This document shows, one piece after another, positions 18,402-28,101 of a stretch of 64,000 nucleotides of DNA. The position numbers and the translations under genes were made by a program. The number at the start of each line of letters is the position of its first letter. The first letter of the stretch is position 1. Under the pieces are notes generated by a model. It saw only the letters and a list, made by a program, of their open reading frames with translations. It was not told the origin of the DNA and made no database searches. The stretch lies in assembly GCF_000377745.1 (NCBI RefSeq), contig NZ_KB898706.1, forward strand, positions 434,001-498,000, given 5' to 3'. Origin of the DNA: Gilvimarinus chinensis DSM 19667 (GTDB lineage: Bacteria; Pseudomonadota; Gammaproteobacteria; Pseudomonadales; Cellvibrionaceae).

Positions 18402-19152
18402 TTCATGGATTACCCCAAACTGGCCGGCTCCTCAATCCATCGGCGCCGTTGTTACCACGCGTGTAGGAGGAGTGAGTACCGGAAGCTTCGCCAGTAACAA
18501 CCTTGCGCTTCATGTGGGTGATAATTCGCAAACGGTTGAAAAAAACCGCAGTGCCCTCGCGCAGTACTGCGACTGGCAAAAAACGCCCCAATGGTTAGAG
18601 CAAATTCACGGCGTAAAGGTGCTTAAAGCGCAAGATGACGGATTGGTGCGCACCGCCGACGGCAGTTTTAGCCGCGATAAAAGTCAACCGTGTGTGGTGT
18701 TAACCGCTGATTGCCTGCCCGTTTTACTGTGCAGTAAAACGGGTAATGAGGTGGCGGCGGTGCACGCCGGTTGGCGTTCGCTCGCGCGGGGTATTGTTCC
18801 CCGGGCTGTGAGTAAATTCAGCGCTCCACCTACCGATGTTATGGCTTGGCTAGGGCCTGCCATCGGTCCTGAGCATTTTGAAGTGGGTGTGGATGTACTG
18901 GAAGCCTTCTTTAAACACGCCCAGTCCGATGCGCACACGGATGCTATTGCTGAGGCCATGCGCCCAGGCAGCAAGGCGATGCACTTTTACGCCGACCTTT
19001 ACGCTCTGGCGCGAGCCTCGCTACACGCCTGTGGCGTAACGCAGATTTACGGTGGCGATTTTTGCACCTACGCCGACCGCGAACGTTTTTACTCTTACCG
19101 CCGTGACGGTAATCACACCGGTCGCATGGCCACCGCAATATGGATTAAGTAA
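18394..19152 (+). CDS. pgeF: Purine nucleoside phosphorylase / polyphenol oxidase family protein (YfiH, PgeF)
   Basis: This is a 252-residue member of the YfiH/LACC1 family (Cu-oxidase_4). It carries the metal-site residues in VLTADCLPVLL (Cys) and AVHAGWRSLARGIV (His), and the C-terminal FCTYAD-RFYSYRRDG motif. Family members act as purine nucleoside phosphorylase/adenosine deaminase and as a peptidoglycan-editing factor that avoids misuse of L-Ser by MurC. The start is a GTG overlapping the rluD stop. The rluD-pgeF-clpB order is conserved in pseudomonads. Confidence 0.92.
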   Translation: MTDSWITPNWPAPQSIGAVVTTRVGGVSTGSFASNNLALHVGDNSQTVEKNRSALAQYCDWQKTPQWLEQIHGVKVLKAQDDGLVRTADGSFSRDKSQPCVVLTADCLPVLLCSKTGNEVAAVHAGWRSLARGIVPRAVSKFSAPPTDVMAWLGPAIGPEHFEVGVDVLEAFFKHAQSDAHTDAIAEAMRPGSKAMHFYADLYALARASLHACGVTQIYGGDFCTYADRERFYSYRRDGNHTGRMATAIWIK

Positions 19153-19175
19153 TTCATTTCATGGCCCGCGAATAG

Positions 19176-19203
19176 CTTGATTTTCCCTCCGCTGCCCCTA
19201 CTT
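19176..19203 (+). promoter_or_regulatory. Candidate sigma-32 (heat-shock) promoter of clpB
   Basis: CTTGAT (19176-19181) and CCCCTACTT (19195-19203) are separated by 13 bp. This closely fits the heat-shock consensus CTTGAA / CCCCATNT. The pair lies 41 bp before the clpB start codon, inside the only gap between pgeF and clpB. Confidence 0.7.
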
Positions 19204-19244
19204 TAATAAGCAGACTATTAAAGCGTTTATGAGGGATGACACCC

Positions 19245-21893
19245 ATGCGTATAGACCGTTTAACCAATCAATTGCAGCTGGCGCTCTCCGATGCCCAGTC
19301 AATGGCGGTAGGTCGTGACCACACTCAACTTGAGCCTTCCCATTTGATGCTGGCTATGCTGGATCAGCAAGGTGGCACGGTTCAGCCTTTATTATCCCAA
19401 GCGGGCTTTGATGTAAAAGGCCTGCGCAACGAACTCAATAAATCGCTGGATCGATTGGCGAAAGTACAAAGTCCGTCGGGCGATGTGCGTATGTCGCAAG
19501 AGCTGGCGCGCCTATTAAATTTGGCCGATCGTTACGCGCAAAAGGCGGGCGACAAATTTGTTTCCAGTGAGTCGTTATTAATATCGGCGATGGATGACAA
19601 AGACAGCGAGCTGGGTAAGTTGTTGCAACAGTTTGGCAATACCGAGCGCTTAAAGCAGGCCGTGGAAGCGGTGCGCGGCGGCGAAACCGTAGACGATGCC
19701 GATGCAGAGGGAAACCGCCAGGCGCTGGAGAAGTTTACTGTCGACTTAACCGCTCGCGCGGAAGCGGGCAAGTTGGACCCGGTAATAGGTCGCGACGATG
19801 AGATTCGCCGCACCGTGCAAGTGTTGCAGCGCCGCACCAAAAATAACCCGGTATTAATCGGCGAGCCCGGAGTGGGTAAAACCGCTATCGTTGAAGGGCT
19901 GGCGCAACGCATCGTAAACGGTGAGGTGCCCGAAGGTTTAAAAAATAAACGTTTACTCTCATTGGATTTAGGCTCTTTGTTGGCGGGCGCGAAATTTCGT
20001 GGCGATTTTGAAGAGCGTTTGAAGTCGGTGCTTAACGAGCTCTCTAAACAGGAAGGTCGTATCATTCTGTTTATTGACGAGTTGCACACCATGGTGGGCG
20101 CCGGTAAAGCCGAGGGCGCTATGGATGCTGGCAACATGTTAAAGCCCGCGCTGGCTCGTGGCGAGCTGCACTGCGTGGGTGCCACAACACTGGATGAGTA
20201 CCGTCAGTTTATTGAAAAAGACGCTGCGTTGGAGCGCCGCTTTCAAAAAGTGCTGGTGGACGAGCCCAGTGAGGAAGACACGATTGCGATTTTGCGCGGC
20301 TTAAAAGAGCGCTATGAATTGCACCATGGTGTAGACATTACCGACTCGGCCATTATTGCTGCGGCAAAATTGTCGCAGCGTTATATCACTGACCGACAGC
20401 TTCCCGACAAAGCCATCGATTTGATCGACGAAGCCGCCAGCCGTATCCGTATGGAAATTGATTCCAAGCCCGAAGAAATGGACCGGTTGGAGCGCCGCTT
20501 GATTCAATTGAAAATCGAGCGGGAAGCGGTAAAAAAAGATGAGGACGAATCCAGCCGTAAACGTCTGGAAAAAATCGAGCTGGATATTGAAGACCTGGAG
20601 CGTAAGTTCGCCGAGCTCGAAGAGGTATGGCGCAGCGAAAAGGCGGCGTTACACGGTTCGCAGGAAATTAAAAGCAGTCTTGATCAGGCGCGCCAGGATT
20701 TGGATGCCGCGCGTCGGGCAGGTGACTTAGGTCGCATGTCTGAACTTCAGTACGGCATTATCCCCGAGCTTGAAAAGCAACTGGATATGGCCAGCCAGGT
20801 CGATATGATGGAAATGAAGCTGTTGCGTAACCGCGTGGGCGATGAAGAAATCGCCGAGGTAGTGAGCAAGTGGACGGGTATACCTGTGTCTAAAATGCTG
20901 GAGGGCGAGCGAGAAAAACTGCTGCAAATGGAAGACGCGTTGCATAAACGAGTGATTGGTCAAAAGGAAGCCGTGGTTGCCGTTTCTAATGCTGTGCGCC
21001 GTTCTCGGGCGGGCTTGTCAGACGCCAACCGGCCCAATGGTTCTTTCTTGTTCTTGGGGCCAACGGGTGTAGGTAAAACCGAGCTTTGTAAGACTTTGGC
21101 GTCGTTTTTGTTTGATACCGAAGACGCTATGGTGCGCATTGATATGTCCGAGTTTATGGAAAAACATTCGGTGGCGCGTTTGATCGGTGCGCCGCCAGGG
21201 TACGTCGGCTATGAGGAAGGGGGGTATTTAACCGAAGCGGTTCGTCGCCGTCCTTACTCTGTATTGTTGTTGGATGAAATCGAAAAGGCGCACCCGGATG
21301 TGTTTAATATTCTGTTGCAGGTGTTAGATGATGGCCGCCTGACCGACGGCCAGGGCCGCACGGTAGATTTCCGCAACACGGTAGTAGTTATGACGTCAAA
21401 CCTCGGGTCGGATCGTATTCAGGATTTAGCGGAAGATAAATCGTTTGATACGGTAAGCTTTGACGGTGATGGCGGCTTGTCGGATTCGACCAACAATGAA
21501 AACCGCTACGCCGCCATGAAAGAGGCCGTGATGGAAGTAGTGAGCCAGCATTTTCGTCCCGAGTTTATCAACCGTGTGGACGAAGCGGTGGTATTTCACC
21601 CGCTGGCCAAAAACCAGATTCGCGGTATTACCGATATCCAGATCGCGCAACTGGGTAAGCGTTTAGCGGATAAAGATATGGCGCTGAATATTTCCGATGA
21701 GGTGATGGATAAGCTCGCCGAAGCGGGTTATGACCCTGTCTATGGTGCAAGGCCACTCAAGCGGGCAATCCAACAACATATTGAAAACCCCTTGGCGCAG
21801 GATATTTTGGCTGGGAAATTCTCACCCGGTGACACCATCGAGGCGGTATTGGAAGGCGATAAAATCACCTTTAGATCACGCCAGATTCACTAG
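19245..21893 (+). CDS. clpB: ATP-dependent disaggregase ClpB
   Basis: This 882-residue Hsp100 chaperone works with DnaK to dissolve protein aggregates. Domains in order: N-terminal Clp_N repeats (1-145), AAA1 with Walker A GEPGVGKT (206-213), a long coiled-coil middle domain (about 400-525), and AAA2 with GPTGVGKT and the [11 protein letters not shown] sensor region. AAA2 carries a short acidic, Ser/Asp-rich insertion after [10 protein letters not shown], in a loop that is shorter in E. coli. ATG 19245 is preferred over ATG 19236 because GAGGG sits 9 bp before it and abuts the earlier codon. Confidence 0.97.
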   Translation: MRIDRLTNQLQLALSDAQSMAVGRDHTQLEPSHLMLAMLDQQGGTVQPLLSQAGFDVKGLRNELNKSLDRLAKVQSPSGDVRMSQELARLLNLADRYAQKAGDKFVSSESLLISAMDDKDSELGKLLQQFGNTERLKQAVEAVRGGETVDDADAEGNRQALEKFTVDLTARAEAGKLDPVIGRDDEIRRTVQVLQRRTKNNPVLIGEPGVGKTAIVEGLAQRIVNGEVPEGLKNKRLLSLDLGSLLAGAKFRGDFEERLKSVLNELSKQEGRIILFIDELHTMVGAGKAEGAMDAGNMLKPALARGELHCVGATTLDEYRQFIEKDAALERRFQKVLVDEPSEEDTIAILRGLKERYELHHGVDITDSAIIAAAKLSQRYITDRQLPDKAIDLIDEAASRIRMEIDSKPEEMDRLERRLIQLKIEREAVKKDEDESSRKRLEKIELDIEDLERKFAELEEVWRSEKAALHGSQEIKSSLDQARQDLDAARRAGDLGRMSELQYGIIPELEKQLDMASQVDMMEMKLLRNRVGDEEIAEVVSKWTGIPVSKMLEGEREKLLQMEDALHKRVIGQKEAVVAVSNAVRRSRAGLSDANRPNGSFLFLGPTGVGKTELCKTLASFLFDTEDAMVRIDMSEFMEKHSVARLIGAPPGYVGYEEGGYLTEAVRRRPYSVLLLDEIEKAHPDVFNILLQVLDDGRLTDGQGRTVDFRNTVVVMTSNLGSDRIQDLAEDKSFDTVSFDGDGGLSDSTNNENRYAAMKEAVMEVVSQHFRPEFINRVDEAVVFHPLAKNQIRGITDIQIAQLGKRLADKDMALNISDEVMDKLAEAGYDPVYGARPLKRAIQQHIENPLAQDILAGKFSPGDTIEAVLEGDKITFRSRQIH

Positions 21894-21911
21894 TTGATTT
21901 AGTCCGAATCA

Positions 21912-21940
21912 ACAAAGCCGCCTCAGTAAGGCGGCTTTGT
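21912..21940. terminator. Terminator between clpB and the DUF4124 gene
   Basis: A perfect 12-bp inverted repeat (ACAAAGCCGCCT / AGGCGGCTTTGT, loop CAGTA) starts 19 bp after the clpB stop. It lies between two convergent genes and can serve both. Confidence 0.8.
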
Positions 21941-21957
21941 TGTCGGAGTGGGTGCTC

Positions 21958-22401
21958 CTAGCAAGATTCGTTTATCGCCTCTTGGGCTTGTTGCAGACGC
22001 TCGGCTTTCTCTTCTTCACTCAGATAGCGGAAGCTGCCATCGTCGGTTGACTCGCGCACACGGCCGCCGCGCCCCAAGACTTCGGCATTTTGGCGTGCTG
22101 CTTCGCAGCGCTCTGGGTCTTTTTGCGCTTCTGCCTGAGCGCTGGAGCTTTGGGCGTTCTGCTGCTCAGGCGTCATGTGAGAATAGTCCACCGGTTCGCT
22201 GTGGCCGGTTTTGGGTTGAATAGCTGTGCTTTTTACCCCATTGGGTGGTCGGGTGCCAAAGTGGGTATTGCCATTTTCATCCTCCCATTTGTAAAAAGTT
22301 TCAGCCGCTTGAGCAGCAAGGCCACCCAGGCAGAGTGTGGCAAAGATAAGTGTTAACAGCCATTTGCGTTTTGGTTGCGTACACGATTTATTTGACAGCA
22401 T
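21958..22401 (-). CDS. DUF4124 domain-containing envelope protein
   Basis: This 147-residue protein has an N-terminal signal peptide (basic start, hydrophobic core LLTLIFATLCLGGLA, cut near AQA-AE). A DUF4124 motif follows (FYKWEDENGNTHFGTRPP). The C-terminal half is polar, Gln/Glu/Ala-rich and probably helical, with a Cys at the extreme C-terminus and another in PERCEAARQ. Function is unknown. Such proteins are common, small and periplasmic in gammaproteobacteria. It is a single gene, convergent with clpB. Confidence 0.82.
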   Translation of the reverse strand: MLSNKSCTQPKRKWLLTLIFATLCLGGLAAQAAETFYKWEDENGNTHFGTRPPNGVKSTAIQPKTGHSEPVDYSHMTPEQQNAQSSSAQAEAQKDPERCEAARQNAEVLGRGGRVRESTDDGSFRYLSEEEKAERLQQAQEAINESC

Positions 22402-22813
22402 AGCCCCACCTACTCATTCGTTATCCGACTGGCACTATAACCTTATTTATATCTAGGGGGTGAGCCCGCTTTGGAATTTGTGAAATCGCCACCTTATATC
22501 TCCGATTTCACGGCTAAAATCTTGACTTTATTGCATATATTGAGACAATACCCAGTCTCGCTAGATGGCTCGCAGGTCCGCCGACAACCTCGGCTGCTTC
22601 GGCCGCGCCAGCAAGTCACCCGCTTGTTGAACCATCCGCACCGCGTAGGCGCATCCACCGATGCCGCCTGCCCAAGAAACCGCAGTCGCTACCAGCGCGT
22701 AACTTGGGGAATCCTGATATTCAATTAGCTCTGCTATTGCGGCGGCAACAGGCGTTGGCGCTCTGCTATAGTGGAGCGTATTTATTTTATTCAGTAGTGA
22801 AAGGGGAAATAAC
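22402..22813. other. 412-bp intergenic region upstream of ilvB
   Basis: The left part (22402-22555) is AT-rich and contains a TTGACT (22522-22527) without a good -10 partner. A TATAGT (22767-22772) closer to ilvB may be a -10. The middle block (about 22561-22745) is GC-rich. On the minus strand it is an open frame with high GC at the third codon position, encoding a hydrophobic stretch (ALVATAVSWAGGIGGCAYAV) but with no plausible start codon. I see no convincing attenuator leader peptide. Confidence 0.5.
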
Positions 22814-24547
22814 GTGGAAATGCTATCAGGCGGCGATATGTTAATTCGCGCGCTGCGGGACGAAGGCGTAACAACCGTTTTCGGCTACCCCGGTGGCGCT
22901 GCGCTGCACATATACGACGCTATTTTCCGGCAGCAAGACGTCAAACATATTCTGGTGCGCCACGAGCAGGCGGCCACTCACGCAGCGGATGCCTACTCGC
23001 GCTCAACCGGCGAAGTCGGCACCGTACTGGTCACCTCAGGCCCAGGTGCTACCAACGCCATTACCGGTATTGCCACCGCGTATATGGATTCTATTCCTAT
23101 GGTGGTGCTATCCGGTCAGGTGGTCTCGGAGCGTATCGGTGAAGATGCCTTCCAGGAAACCGATATGGTCGGTATTTCGCGTCCCATCGTAAAGCACAGC
23201 TTTATGGTGCGTGATGCCCGCGATATTCCCGAAGTGGTGAAAAAGGCTTATTACATTGCCCGCACCGGCCGGCCAGGGCCTGTGGTGATTGATATACCCA
23301 AAGACATCACCAACCCGTTTGATACTTACCCCTATGAGTATCCGGAAAAGGTCAAAATCCGCTCCTACACGCCTGCTACTCGCGGGCACGCAGGACAGAT
23401 TAAAAAGGCCGTGCAGCTAATGCTGGATGCCAAGCGCCCGGTTATATACGCAGGTGGTGGTGTTGTGCAGGGTAACGGCTCTGAGCTGCTAACCGACATC
23501 GCTCGCAAACTGAACTACCCGGTAACCAACACCCTGATGGGGTTAGGGGCCTACCCGGGTTCTGATCGCCAGTTTTTAGGCATGTTAGGGATGCACGGTA
23601 CCTACGAAGCGAACATGGCCATGCACCACGCCGATGCCATTTTGGCCGTGGGCGCGCGCTTTGACGACCGTGTAACCAACGCGGTGAACAAGTTCTGCCC
23701 CAATGCCAAAATCATTCACATTGATGTGGACCCGGCGTCTATCTCTAAAACCGTTACCGCGGATATCCCCATTGTGGGTGCGGTAGACAGCGTATTGAGT
23801 GAAATGCTGGCGCTGATTCTTGAAAGCGAGCAAAAGCCCGATGCCTCAGCGGTGAAAAACTGGTGGGAGCAGATCGACGAGTGGCGTGACAACCACGGTA
23901 TTTACACCGCACCGCGTTACGACAACAGCGGTGAAAAAATCATGCCGCAGGACGTGATTAAAACCCTGCACGAGGTTACCGGCGGTGACGCCTACATTAC
24001 CTCTGATGTGGGGCAGCACCAGATGTTTGCGGCGCAGTACTATCTGTTTGATAAACCGCGCCGTTGGATCAACTCGGGCGGTTTGGGCACCATGGGCTTT
24101 GGCTTGCCTGCGGCTATGGGCGTGCAGATGGCTCATCGCGATGCGGTGGTGGCCTGCGTGACCGGTGAAGGCAGCATTCAGATGTGCATCGAAGAGTTGT
24201 CGGCGCTTAAGCAGTATCACCTGCCGGTAAAGATTATCTGCCTCAATAACCAGGCCCTGGGCATGGTGCGGCAGTGGCAAGACATGCAGTACGACAGCCG
24301 CTATTCCGAAAGCTTATACGAAGATTCATTACCCGACTTTATTAAGCTGATGGACGCGTATGGTCACGTCGGTATTCGTGTGACGAAAAAAGAAGAGCTG
24401 AAGGCAAAAATGGAAGAGTGCTTTGCCATGAAAGACCGTGTGGTCTTTATGGATATTGCGGTCGATACGTCCGAGCATGTTTACCCCATGCAAATTGCCG
24501 GCGCCTCTATGCGCGATATGTGGTTGAGCAAGACGGAGCGCACATAA
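22814..24547 (+). CDS. ilvB: Acetolactate synthase, large (catalytic) subunit
   Basis: This ThDP enzyme makes acetolactate / acetohydroxybutyrate, the first common step of Val, Leu and Ile synthesis. The 577-residue product shows the catalytic E51 ([16 protein letters not shown]), the central FAD-linked domain ([10 protein letters not shown]), and the ThDP/Mg site GEGSIQM...[12 protein letters not shown]. The GTG at 22814 follows AAGGGGA with a suitable gap. An ATG two codons later is possible. It is followed 1 bp later by the regulatory subunit gene. The symbol could also be ilvI. Confidence 0.96.
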   Translation: MEMLSGGDMLIRALRDEGVTTVFGYPGGAALHIYDAIFRQQDVKHILVRHEQAATHAADAYSRSTGEVGTVLVTSGPGATNAITGIATAYMDSIPMVVLSGQVVSERIGEDAFQETDMVGISRPIVKHSFMVRDARDIPEVVKKAYYIARTGRPGPVVIDIPKDITNPFDTYPYEYPEKVKIRSYTPATRGHAGQIKKAVQLMLDAKRPVIYAGGGVVQGNGSELLTDIARKLNYPVTNTLMGLGAYPGSDRQFLGMLGMHGTYEANMAMHHADAILAVGARFDDRVTNAVNKFCPNAKIIHIDVDPASISKTVTADIPIVGAVDSVLSEMLALILESEQKPDASAVKNWWEQIDEWRDNHGIYTAPRYDNSGEKIMPQDVIKTLHEVTGGDAYITSDVGQHQMFAAQYYLFDKPRRWINSGGLGTMGFGLPAAMGVQMAHRDAVVACVTGEGSIQMCIEELSALKQYHLPVKIICLNNQALGMVRQWQDMQYDSRYSESLYEDSLPDFIKLMDAYGHVGIRVTKKEELKAKMEECFAMKDRVVFMDIAVDTSEHVYPMQIAGASMRDMWLSKTERT

Positions 24548-24548
24548 C

Positions 24549-25040
24549 ATGAGACGAATTATTTCTGTACTAATGGAAAACGCGCCCGGCTCTCTTTCAC
24601 GGGTGGTGGGTTTGTTTTCACAGCGTGGTTACAACATCGAGTCACTGACTGTGGCACCAACGGAGGATGAGACACTGTCTCGTCTGACCCTGACCACTAT
24701 TGGTGATGACCATAAAATCGAGCAAATTACCAAGCATCTGAACAAGTTAATTGATGTGGTAAAGCTGGTGGATTTGACCGAAGGCGCGCACATCGAACGC
24801 GAAGTGATGCTGATTAAAGTCAAAGCGGCTGGCGCTCAGCGTGCTGAAATCAAACGCTGCGTAGATATCTTTCGCGGCCAGATCGTGGACGTGACTGCCA
24901 GCTTGTACATTATCCAAATTACCGGTACCAGCGATAAGCTGGACGCTTTCTTACAAGCCGTGGGCGATGCTTCTATTCTAGAAGTGGTTCGTTCAGGTGT
25001 GTCGGGTATTGCCCGAGGCGAGAAGGTGTTAAGTCTGTAA
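24549..25040 (+). CDS. ilvN: Acetolactate synthase, small (regulatory) subunit
   Basis: This 163-residue subunit confers valine feedback inhibition. An N-terminal ACT domain (RRIISVLMENAPGSLSRVVGLF, with GYNIESLTV and the ED-ETLSRLT stretch) precedes the C-terminal ALS_ss domain (EVMLIKVKA, ITGTSDKLDAF). At this length it belongs to the IlvH type, so the symbol could be ilvH. It forms a two-gene operon with ilvB and ends at a strong intrinsic terminator. Confidence 0.96.
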   Translation: MRRIISVLMENAPGSLSRVVGLFSQRGYNIESLTVAPTEDETLSRLTLTTIGDDHKIEQITKHLNKLIDVVKLVDLTEGAHIEREVMLIKVKAAGAQRAEIKRCVDIFRGQIVDVTASLYIIQITGTSDKLDAFLQAVGDASILEVVRSGVSGIARGEKVLSL

Positions 25041-25047
25041 AGCTCTC

Positions 25048-25077
25048 CGGCTCCGCGTTCAGCGGAGCCGTTTTTTT
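25048..25077 (+). terminator. Intrinsic terminator of ilvBN
   Basis: The 9-bp GC-rich stem CGGCTCCGC/GCGGAGCCG (loop GTTCA) is followed by seven T residues. It is oriented for the ilvBN transcript and starts 8 bp after the ilvN stop codon. Confidence 0.9.
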
Positions 25078-25094
25078 ATCTCACTGCTTGCTCG

Positions 25095-25604
25095 TTAACT
25101 GCTTAAAAAACTGTACGCCATAATTACGGCATCTTCGCGACCTTTATTGGCCGGGTAGTAATTGGGGCGAATCCCTACCTCGGCAAATTCCAGTTTTTGA
25201 TACAGTGCAATGGCCGCCTGGTTTGATTCGCGCACTTCCAAATAAAGGGTATCTGCCACGCCTTCGAGCTTCTCGAGTAAAAAAGACAACGCGGTGAAGG
25301 CCAGGCCTTTGCCTTGGTGTGAAGGATCGATGGCGATATTGAGCAGCTCGGCACTGCCTGCGGCTGACGTAACCACAAAGTATCCCGCAAGTGTGCGCTC
25401 GTTAAAAATAAGCACGCAATGCTGGCGCGAGTGTAGGCAATCGGCAAATAATGTACGGCTCCACGGGTGCGAGTGCGCTCGGGTCTCGATAGCGCAAAGC
25501 GCATCTATCTCATTTTGGGTGAGAAGTTTAAAGCGAATGCATTGTCCGTGTTCGGTAGTGCGCTTATCCGCCAGTGTTGTTGCGTCCAAGGGTTTAAACG
25601 GCAT
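25095..25604 (-). CDS. rimI: Ribosomal-protein-alanine N-acetyltransferase RimI
   Basis: This GNAT enzyme acetylates the N-terminal alanine of ribosomal protein S18. The 169-residue product contains the RimI motif AIETRAHSHPWSRTLFADCL, the acetyl-CoA loop (SHQGKGLAFTALSFLLEKL) and the C-terminal EVRESNQAAIALYQKLEF signature. About 20 extra residues precede the usual start, so a later start is possible. It overlaps the holD-like gene by 11 bp. The holD-rimI pair is also found in E. coli. Confidence 0.9.
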   Translation of the reverse strand: MPFKPLDATTLADKRTTEHGQCIRFKLLTQNEIDALCAIETRAHSHPWSRTLFADCLHSRQHCVLIFNERTLAGYFVVTSAAGSAELLNIAIDPSHQGKGLAFTALSFLLEKLEGVADTLYLEVRESNQAAIALYQKLEFAEVGIRPNYYPANKGREDAVIMAYSFLSS

Positions 25605-26370
25605 GTAATGCGGACCATAAATGGCGTTTAAGGGCGGGTTCTTGCAGCAATTTGCTTAAGCTAGGTAACACTAAGGCGGTGAGTTGCTGTGTTCCCGCTA
25701 GCGTGAGCGCAACTTTTTTAAACTCGTTGACTTCGGCCTCTGGGGTCACAAACCATTGTGCGGCGCTGGTTCCCATTAGCCAGAGTTCAGGCTCTTGTTG
25801 CTTGGCCAGTTCTTCGCTTAACCACGCTTGCAGTTCTTCGCGTAAATCGGCCTCGGTGTACATTTTTGCCAGCTGCTCGTTCAGTGGGCAGCGCATGCGC
25901 TCGGGGTTATTCAGTGGGGTGTTTTGCTCGCGGCATAAACGCAGAATATTCGTCAGCAATTTATCGGTGGGTAGCGCGTTTCCCGGGGTGTGCTCATCAA
26001 TAATCAATAATTTTTTGCTTGGCCGCCAAAGATGCAGGTGTACAGGTGTTACGCCTTTTTTCTCTTTGGGGGCGCTAATTTGCAGCGGCTCTTTGCGCAC
26101 GGGCTTGCTGGACTGGGTAATGCCCATATCGTCCAGTACATTGCCTATGCGTTTGCTGTCTGCAGGTTGCGGTTTGGTTGGCGCGACTGTTTGGTTTGTT
26201 TCGCTCACGGCCGTGGCTGCTGGTACGGGTGCGGTCGGCGCAGCTGCTGTTGGCGCCGCTACGGGTAGGTCGCACAGCACAGGCTCAGGCGCATAGGGCA
26301 GCACCACCCTGGGAACAAAACTGTCTACCCCCAGAGCGCTTAGGTACTGATGGCGCTGCCTTTCATCCAT
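25594..26370 (-). CDS. holD: Probable DNA polymerase III psi subunit (HolD-like), with long disordered insert
   Basis: This 258-residue protein has two psi-like ends. The N-terminus RQRHQYLSALGVDSFVPR resembles the chi-binding segment of HolD. The C-terminal half resembles the HolD core (KLLIIDEHTPG, LLTNILRLC, ELWLMGTSAAQWF, and LPSLSKLLQEPALKRHLWSAL at the end). Residues of about 35-100 are an Ala/Pro/Thr-rich, probably disordered insert absent from E. coli psi. The link to rimI supports the call, because holD precedes rimI in E. coli. The sequence is divergent, so the assignment is by pattern and context rather than certain. Confidence 0.6.
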   Translation of the reverse strand: MDERQRHQYLSALGVDSFVPRVVLPYAPEPVLCDLPVAAPTAAAPTAPVPAATAVSETNQTVAPTKPQPADSKRIGNVLDDMGITQSSKPVRKEPLQISAPKEKKGVTPVHLHLWRPSKKLLIIDEHTPGNALPTDKLLTNILRLCREQNTPLNNPERMRCPLNEQLAKMYTEADLREELQAWLSEELAKQQEPELWLMGTSAAQWFVTPEAEVNEFKKVALTLAGTQQLTALVLPSLSKLLQEPALKRHLWSALHAV

Positions 26371-26375
26371 ACGGC

Positions 26376-27923
26376 TTATATGCCCTCGCGTTGAGGGTGT
26401 GAGCGCTCGGGTGCGGCAAGTAAATTCAGAGCGTGCAAATAGGCTTTAGCCGAGGCGACAACGATATCGGTATCGGCGCCTACGCCATTGACGATATGTC
26501 CGTCTTTTTCTAAGCGCACCGTGACATCGCCCTGCGAGTCAGTACCTTGTGTGATGGCATTGACCGAATACAACTTTAAGGTGGCGTCGCTTTTGGCCAA
26601 GCGTTCAATGGCTTTGTAGGTTGCATCAACCGGGCCGCTGCCAGTAGCTTCGGCGTGCTGAGTGGTTCCGTCGATCACCAGACTTAGTTTGGCATTCGGC
26701 TGCTGGCCGGTTTTACACATCACCTCTAAGTCGCCCAGCTGATAGGTTTCGGGAACAGAATGCGGTTTTACGTCGCTGACTAACGCCTGTAAATCTTCAT
26801 CGAAAATTTCATGCTTTTTGTCCGCCAAGTCTTTGAAGCGTTCAAAGGCGGCGGAAAGCGCCTCGGGGTTATCGAAGGTAATTCCCAGCGCTTCAAAGCG
26901 CGCTTTTACTGCAGCGCGACCGGAGTGCTTTCCCAGCACCAGTTTGTTGGTGTTCCAGCCCACATCTTCGGCGCGCATAATTTCGTACGTTTCGCGGTGC
27001 TTGAGAACGCCGTCCTGGTGAATGCCGGATTCGTGAGCAAACGCGTTGGCGCCGACAATGGCTTTGTTGGGCTGTACGGCGAAGCCTGTGATGCTGGAAA
27101 CGAGGCGGGAGGTGGGCACAATGTGGCTCACATCCAGATCGGTTTGTACGGGCATCATGTCCTGGCGGGTGCGCACAGCCATGGCAATTTCTTCCAGCGC
27201 GGCGTTACCGGCGCGCTCACCCAAACCGTTGATGGTGCACTCAACCTGGCGAGCGCCGTGCATAACGGCCGAGAGAGAGTTAGCCACGGCCAAGCCCAAG
27301 TCGTTGTGGCAGTGGGTTGAGAAAATTGCTTTGTCCGCATTGGGGATGGCATTAATCAGGCGGCCAAACATCGCACCGTATTCGCCTGGCTCACCATAGC
27401 CGACGGTGTCGGGTAAATTAATGGTGCGGGCGCCGGCATCGATAACCGCTTCGATGATTTTGCACATAAACTCAAATTCTGAGCGGCTGGCGTCTTCCAG
27501 CGAAAACTCTACATCATCGGTGTGATTACGGGCCAGTTTTACCGCAGCCACCGCTTGCTCCAGCACCTTGGGTGGCTCCATCTTCAGCTTGTATTGCATG
27601 TGGATGGGGCTGGTGGCGATAAAGGTGTGAATGCGACCGCTGTTGGCCGGTTTAATGGCCTCGGCAGCGCGTTCAATATCGCCTGGCACCGCACGTGCCA
27701 GAGAGCATATCGTACTGTCTTTGACGGTTTTGGCGATGGCCTGAATGGATTCAAAATCACCTTTACTGGCAATAGCAAAGCCCGCTTCAATAATATCCAC
27801 CCGCATCTTTTCCAGCATTTTGGCAATGCGGATTTTCTCGTCACGGGTCATTGAGGCACCTGGGCTTTGTTCTCCATCGCGCAGGGTGGTATCAAAAATA
27901 TAAAGCTTGTCTTTAGCGGTCAT
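26376..27923 (-). CDS. leuA: 2-isopropylmalate synthase
   Basis: This enzyme condenses 2-oxoisovalerate and acetyl-CoA in the first committed step of leucine synthesis. The 515-residue product shows the TIM-barrel signature [13 protein letters not shown] (residues 10-22), the metal site [16 protein letters not shown], and the C-terminal regulatory LeuA dimer domain (from about residue 385). This is the long (E. coli-like) type. The holD-like gene begins 5 bp after its stop, so leuA-holD-rimI are probably cotranscribed. I see no leucine-rich leader peptide upstream. Confidence 0.96.
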   Translation of the reverse strand: MTAKDKLYIFDTTLRDGEQSPGASMTRDEKIRIAKMLEKMRVDIIEAGFAIASKGDFESIQAIAKTVKDSTICSLARAVPGDIERAAEAIKPANSGRIHTFIATSPIHMQYKLKMEPPKVLEQAVAAVKLARNHTDDVEFSLEDASRSEFEFMCKIIEAVIDAGARTINLPDTVGYGEPGEYGAMFGRLINAIPNADKAIFSTHCHNDLGLAVANSLSAVMHGARQVECTINGLGERAGNAALEEIAMAVRTRQDMMPVQTDLDVSHIVPTSRLVSSITGFAVQPNKAIVGANAFAHESGIHQDGVLKHRETYEIMRAEDVGWNTNKLVLGKHSGRAAVKARFEALGITFDNPEALSAAFERFKDLADKKHEIFDEDLQALVSDVKPHSVPETYQLGDLEVMCKTGQQPNAKLSLVIDGTTQHAEATGSGPVDATYKAIERLAKSDATLKLYSVNAITQGTDSQGDVTVRLEKDGHIVNGVGADTDIVVASAKAYLHALNLLAAPERSHPQREGI

Positions 27924-28101
27924 GGCTTAGCCTGAATCATTTTCGTTTACTCAAAGACTTATTATAAAGTTTGCAGGTGCCTAATAACACAGCTTCGAAG
28001 CAAAGGTGTTGGGAAAATATGGGCGAGTGTGATGCTTGAGTGGGCTGCCTACATTCCGCCGTCTGTTATACTCGCCCCTCGTTAAAGATAGGTCCTACTC
28101 C

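Noticed and set aside
19532-20185. 217-codon minus-strand open frame inside clpB
   Set aside because: It lies entirely opposite a well-conserved clpB, and its Ser/Pro/Arg-rich sequence is typical of an antisense shadow.
22471-22728. Plus-strand 85-codon open frame upstream of ilvB as a gene or attenuator leader
   Set aside because: The composition is Arg/Pro-rich as in an antisense shadow, with no run of Val, Leu or Ile codons and no ribosome site.
24160-24190. GEGS instead of GDGS in the ThDP motif of IlvB
   Set aside because: The Glu variant occurs in related acetolactate synthases of pseudomonads, and the rest of the site is intact.
25652-26296. 214-codon plus-strand open frame opposite the holD-like gene
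   Set aside because: The minus-strand frame has psi-like motifs and fits between leuA and rimI. The plus-strand frame is low-complexity and has no context.
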